Shown here: positions 5,581 through 5,979 of the stretch, piece after piece
How the letters are laid out: each line of letters opens with the position of its first letter
Numbering within the stretch: the first letter of the stretch is position 1
NCBI GenBank assembly: GCA_030040395.1
Contig: JASHTU010000151.1
Span: forward strand, 1 to 5,979
DNA: 5,979 nt
Source of the DNA: Acidobacteriaceae bacterium
GTDB taxonomy: Bacteria; Acidobacteriota; Terriglobia; Terriglobales; Acidobacteriaceae
Reading direction: 5' to 3'
The notes under the pieces: model-generated
The model's database searches: none
What the model was told of the DNA's origin: nothing
The model's input: the letters and a program-made list of their open reading frames with translations, nothing else
Made by a program: the position numbers and the translations under genes

Positions 5581-5979
5581 CTACGCCTCGCGATGGACCA
5601 GCAGGGTGTTGGCCTGGTGGACCGGCGAAAGCGAAATGCGGGCGATATTCACGTGCGCGGGCCGCGTCGCCGCCCAAAGAATCGCATCGGCAATGTCTTC
5701 GGCCACCAGCGGCGTCAGCCCGTTGTACACCTTGGCGGCCCGCCCCGCGTCGCCGTGGAAACGCACCACGCTGAACTCAGTCTCCACCAGCCCCGGATCG
5801 ATGCACGTCACCCGCACTGGAGTTCCCAGCAGGTCGTCGCGCAGTCCGTCGTTGATCAGGTGCACCGCCGCCTTTGACCCGCAATACACCGCGCCACTGG
5901 GATAGGCAAGCTCTCCGGCCATCGAGCCCATGTTGATGACGTGGCCGTGGCCGCGCACCACCATGCCCGGCAATACCGC
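5581..5979 (-). CDS. Short-chain dehydrogenase/reductase, YdfG-like, N-terminal part outside the window
   Basis: NAD(P)-dependent oxidoreductase of the classical SDR superfamily; 132 C-terminal residues are visible and the Rossmann nucleotide-binding half lies beyond the right edge. Catalytic residues are in place: Ser in HVINMGSMAG (visible residue 19), and YCGSK with Tyr 32 and Lys 36. The Ser-to-Tyr spacing of 13 is typical of the family. Downstream, VRVTCIDPGLVETEFSVVRFHGD, the AEDIADAILWAATRPAHVNI segment and a C-terminal VHR closely resemble Escherichia coli YdfG, an NADP-dependent 3-hydroxy acid (serine/allo-threonine) dehydrogenase also active on malonic semialdehyde. The exact substrate here is not certain. 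The stop TAG is the complement of 5581-5583. The TTG at 5971-5973 (minus strand) is an internal codon, not the start. It is convergent with the secreted-protein gene, with a 2-bp gap. Confidence 0.92.
   Translation of the reverse strand, partial: AVLPGMVVRGHGHVINMGSMAGELAYPSGAVYCGSKAAVHLINDGLRDDLLGTPVRVTCIDPGLVETEFSVVRFHGDAGRAAKVYNGLTPLVAEDIADAILWAATRPAHVNIARISLSPVHQANTLLVHREA

Overview
The window is high-GC, densely coding bacterial DNA broken by a long structured intergenic stretch. Gene style and the spacer repeats suggest a soil or sediment bacterium, possibly Acidobacteriota. That assignment is an impression from composition and protein style, not something proven here; no rRNA or tRNA gene is present.

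Left block (1-2972, + strand) looks like one transcription unit. It holds the 3' part of a NitT/TauT-type (SsuC/TauC-like) ABC permease. An overlapping gene follows for a NrtA/TauA-like substrate-binding protein with a membrane-anchoring N-terminus and only three cysteines (C64, C68, C237). Next is a small Tat-exported heavy-metal-associated (HMA, MerP-like) protein with a CxxC motif, and after 128 bp a DUF169 (COG2043) protein with seven cysteines. Cysteine-bearing exported proteins beside an importer suggest a pathway for a thiophilic metal ion or metal/sulfur compound. The substrate is inference, and the ATPase and any regulator lie outside the window.

Middle block (2973-4219, about 1.25 kb) has no convincing gene. 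It holds a C-rich tract, an AT-rich island with a perfect 14-bp palindrome, a 19-bp-stem hairpin, a multibranched inverted-repeat element of about 144 nt, a canonical G-quadruplex motif, and a 313-bp foldback element with 33-bp inverted ends enclosing three more hairpins. Another hairpin abuts it. This density of base-paired structure is unusual and may represent non-autonomous mobile elements, structured RNAs, or decayed repeats.

Right block: a secreted, probably beta-propeller protein of unknown function (4220-5578, +) ends 2 bp from the stop codon of a convergent, right-truncated short-chain dehydrogenase/reductase of the YdfG type (5581-5979, -).
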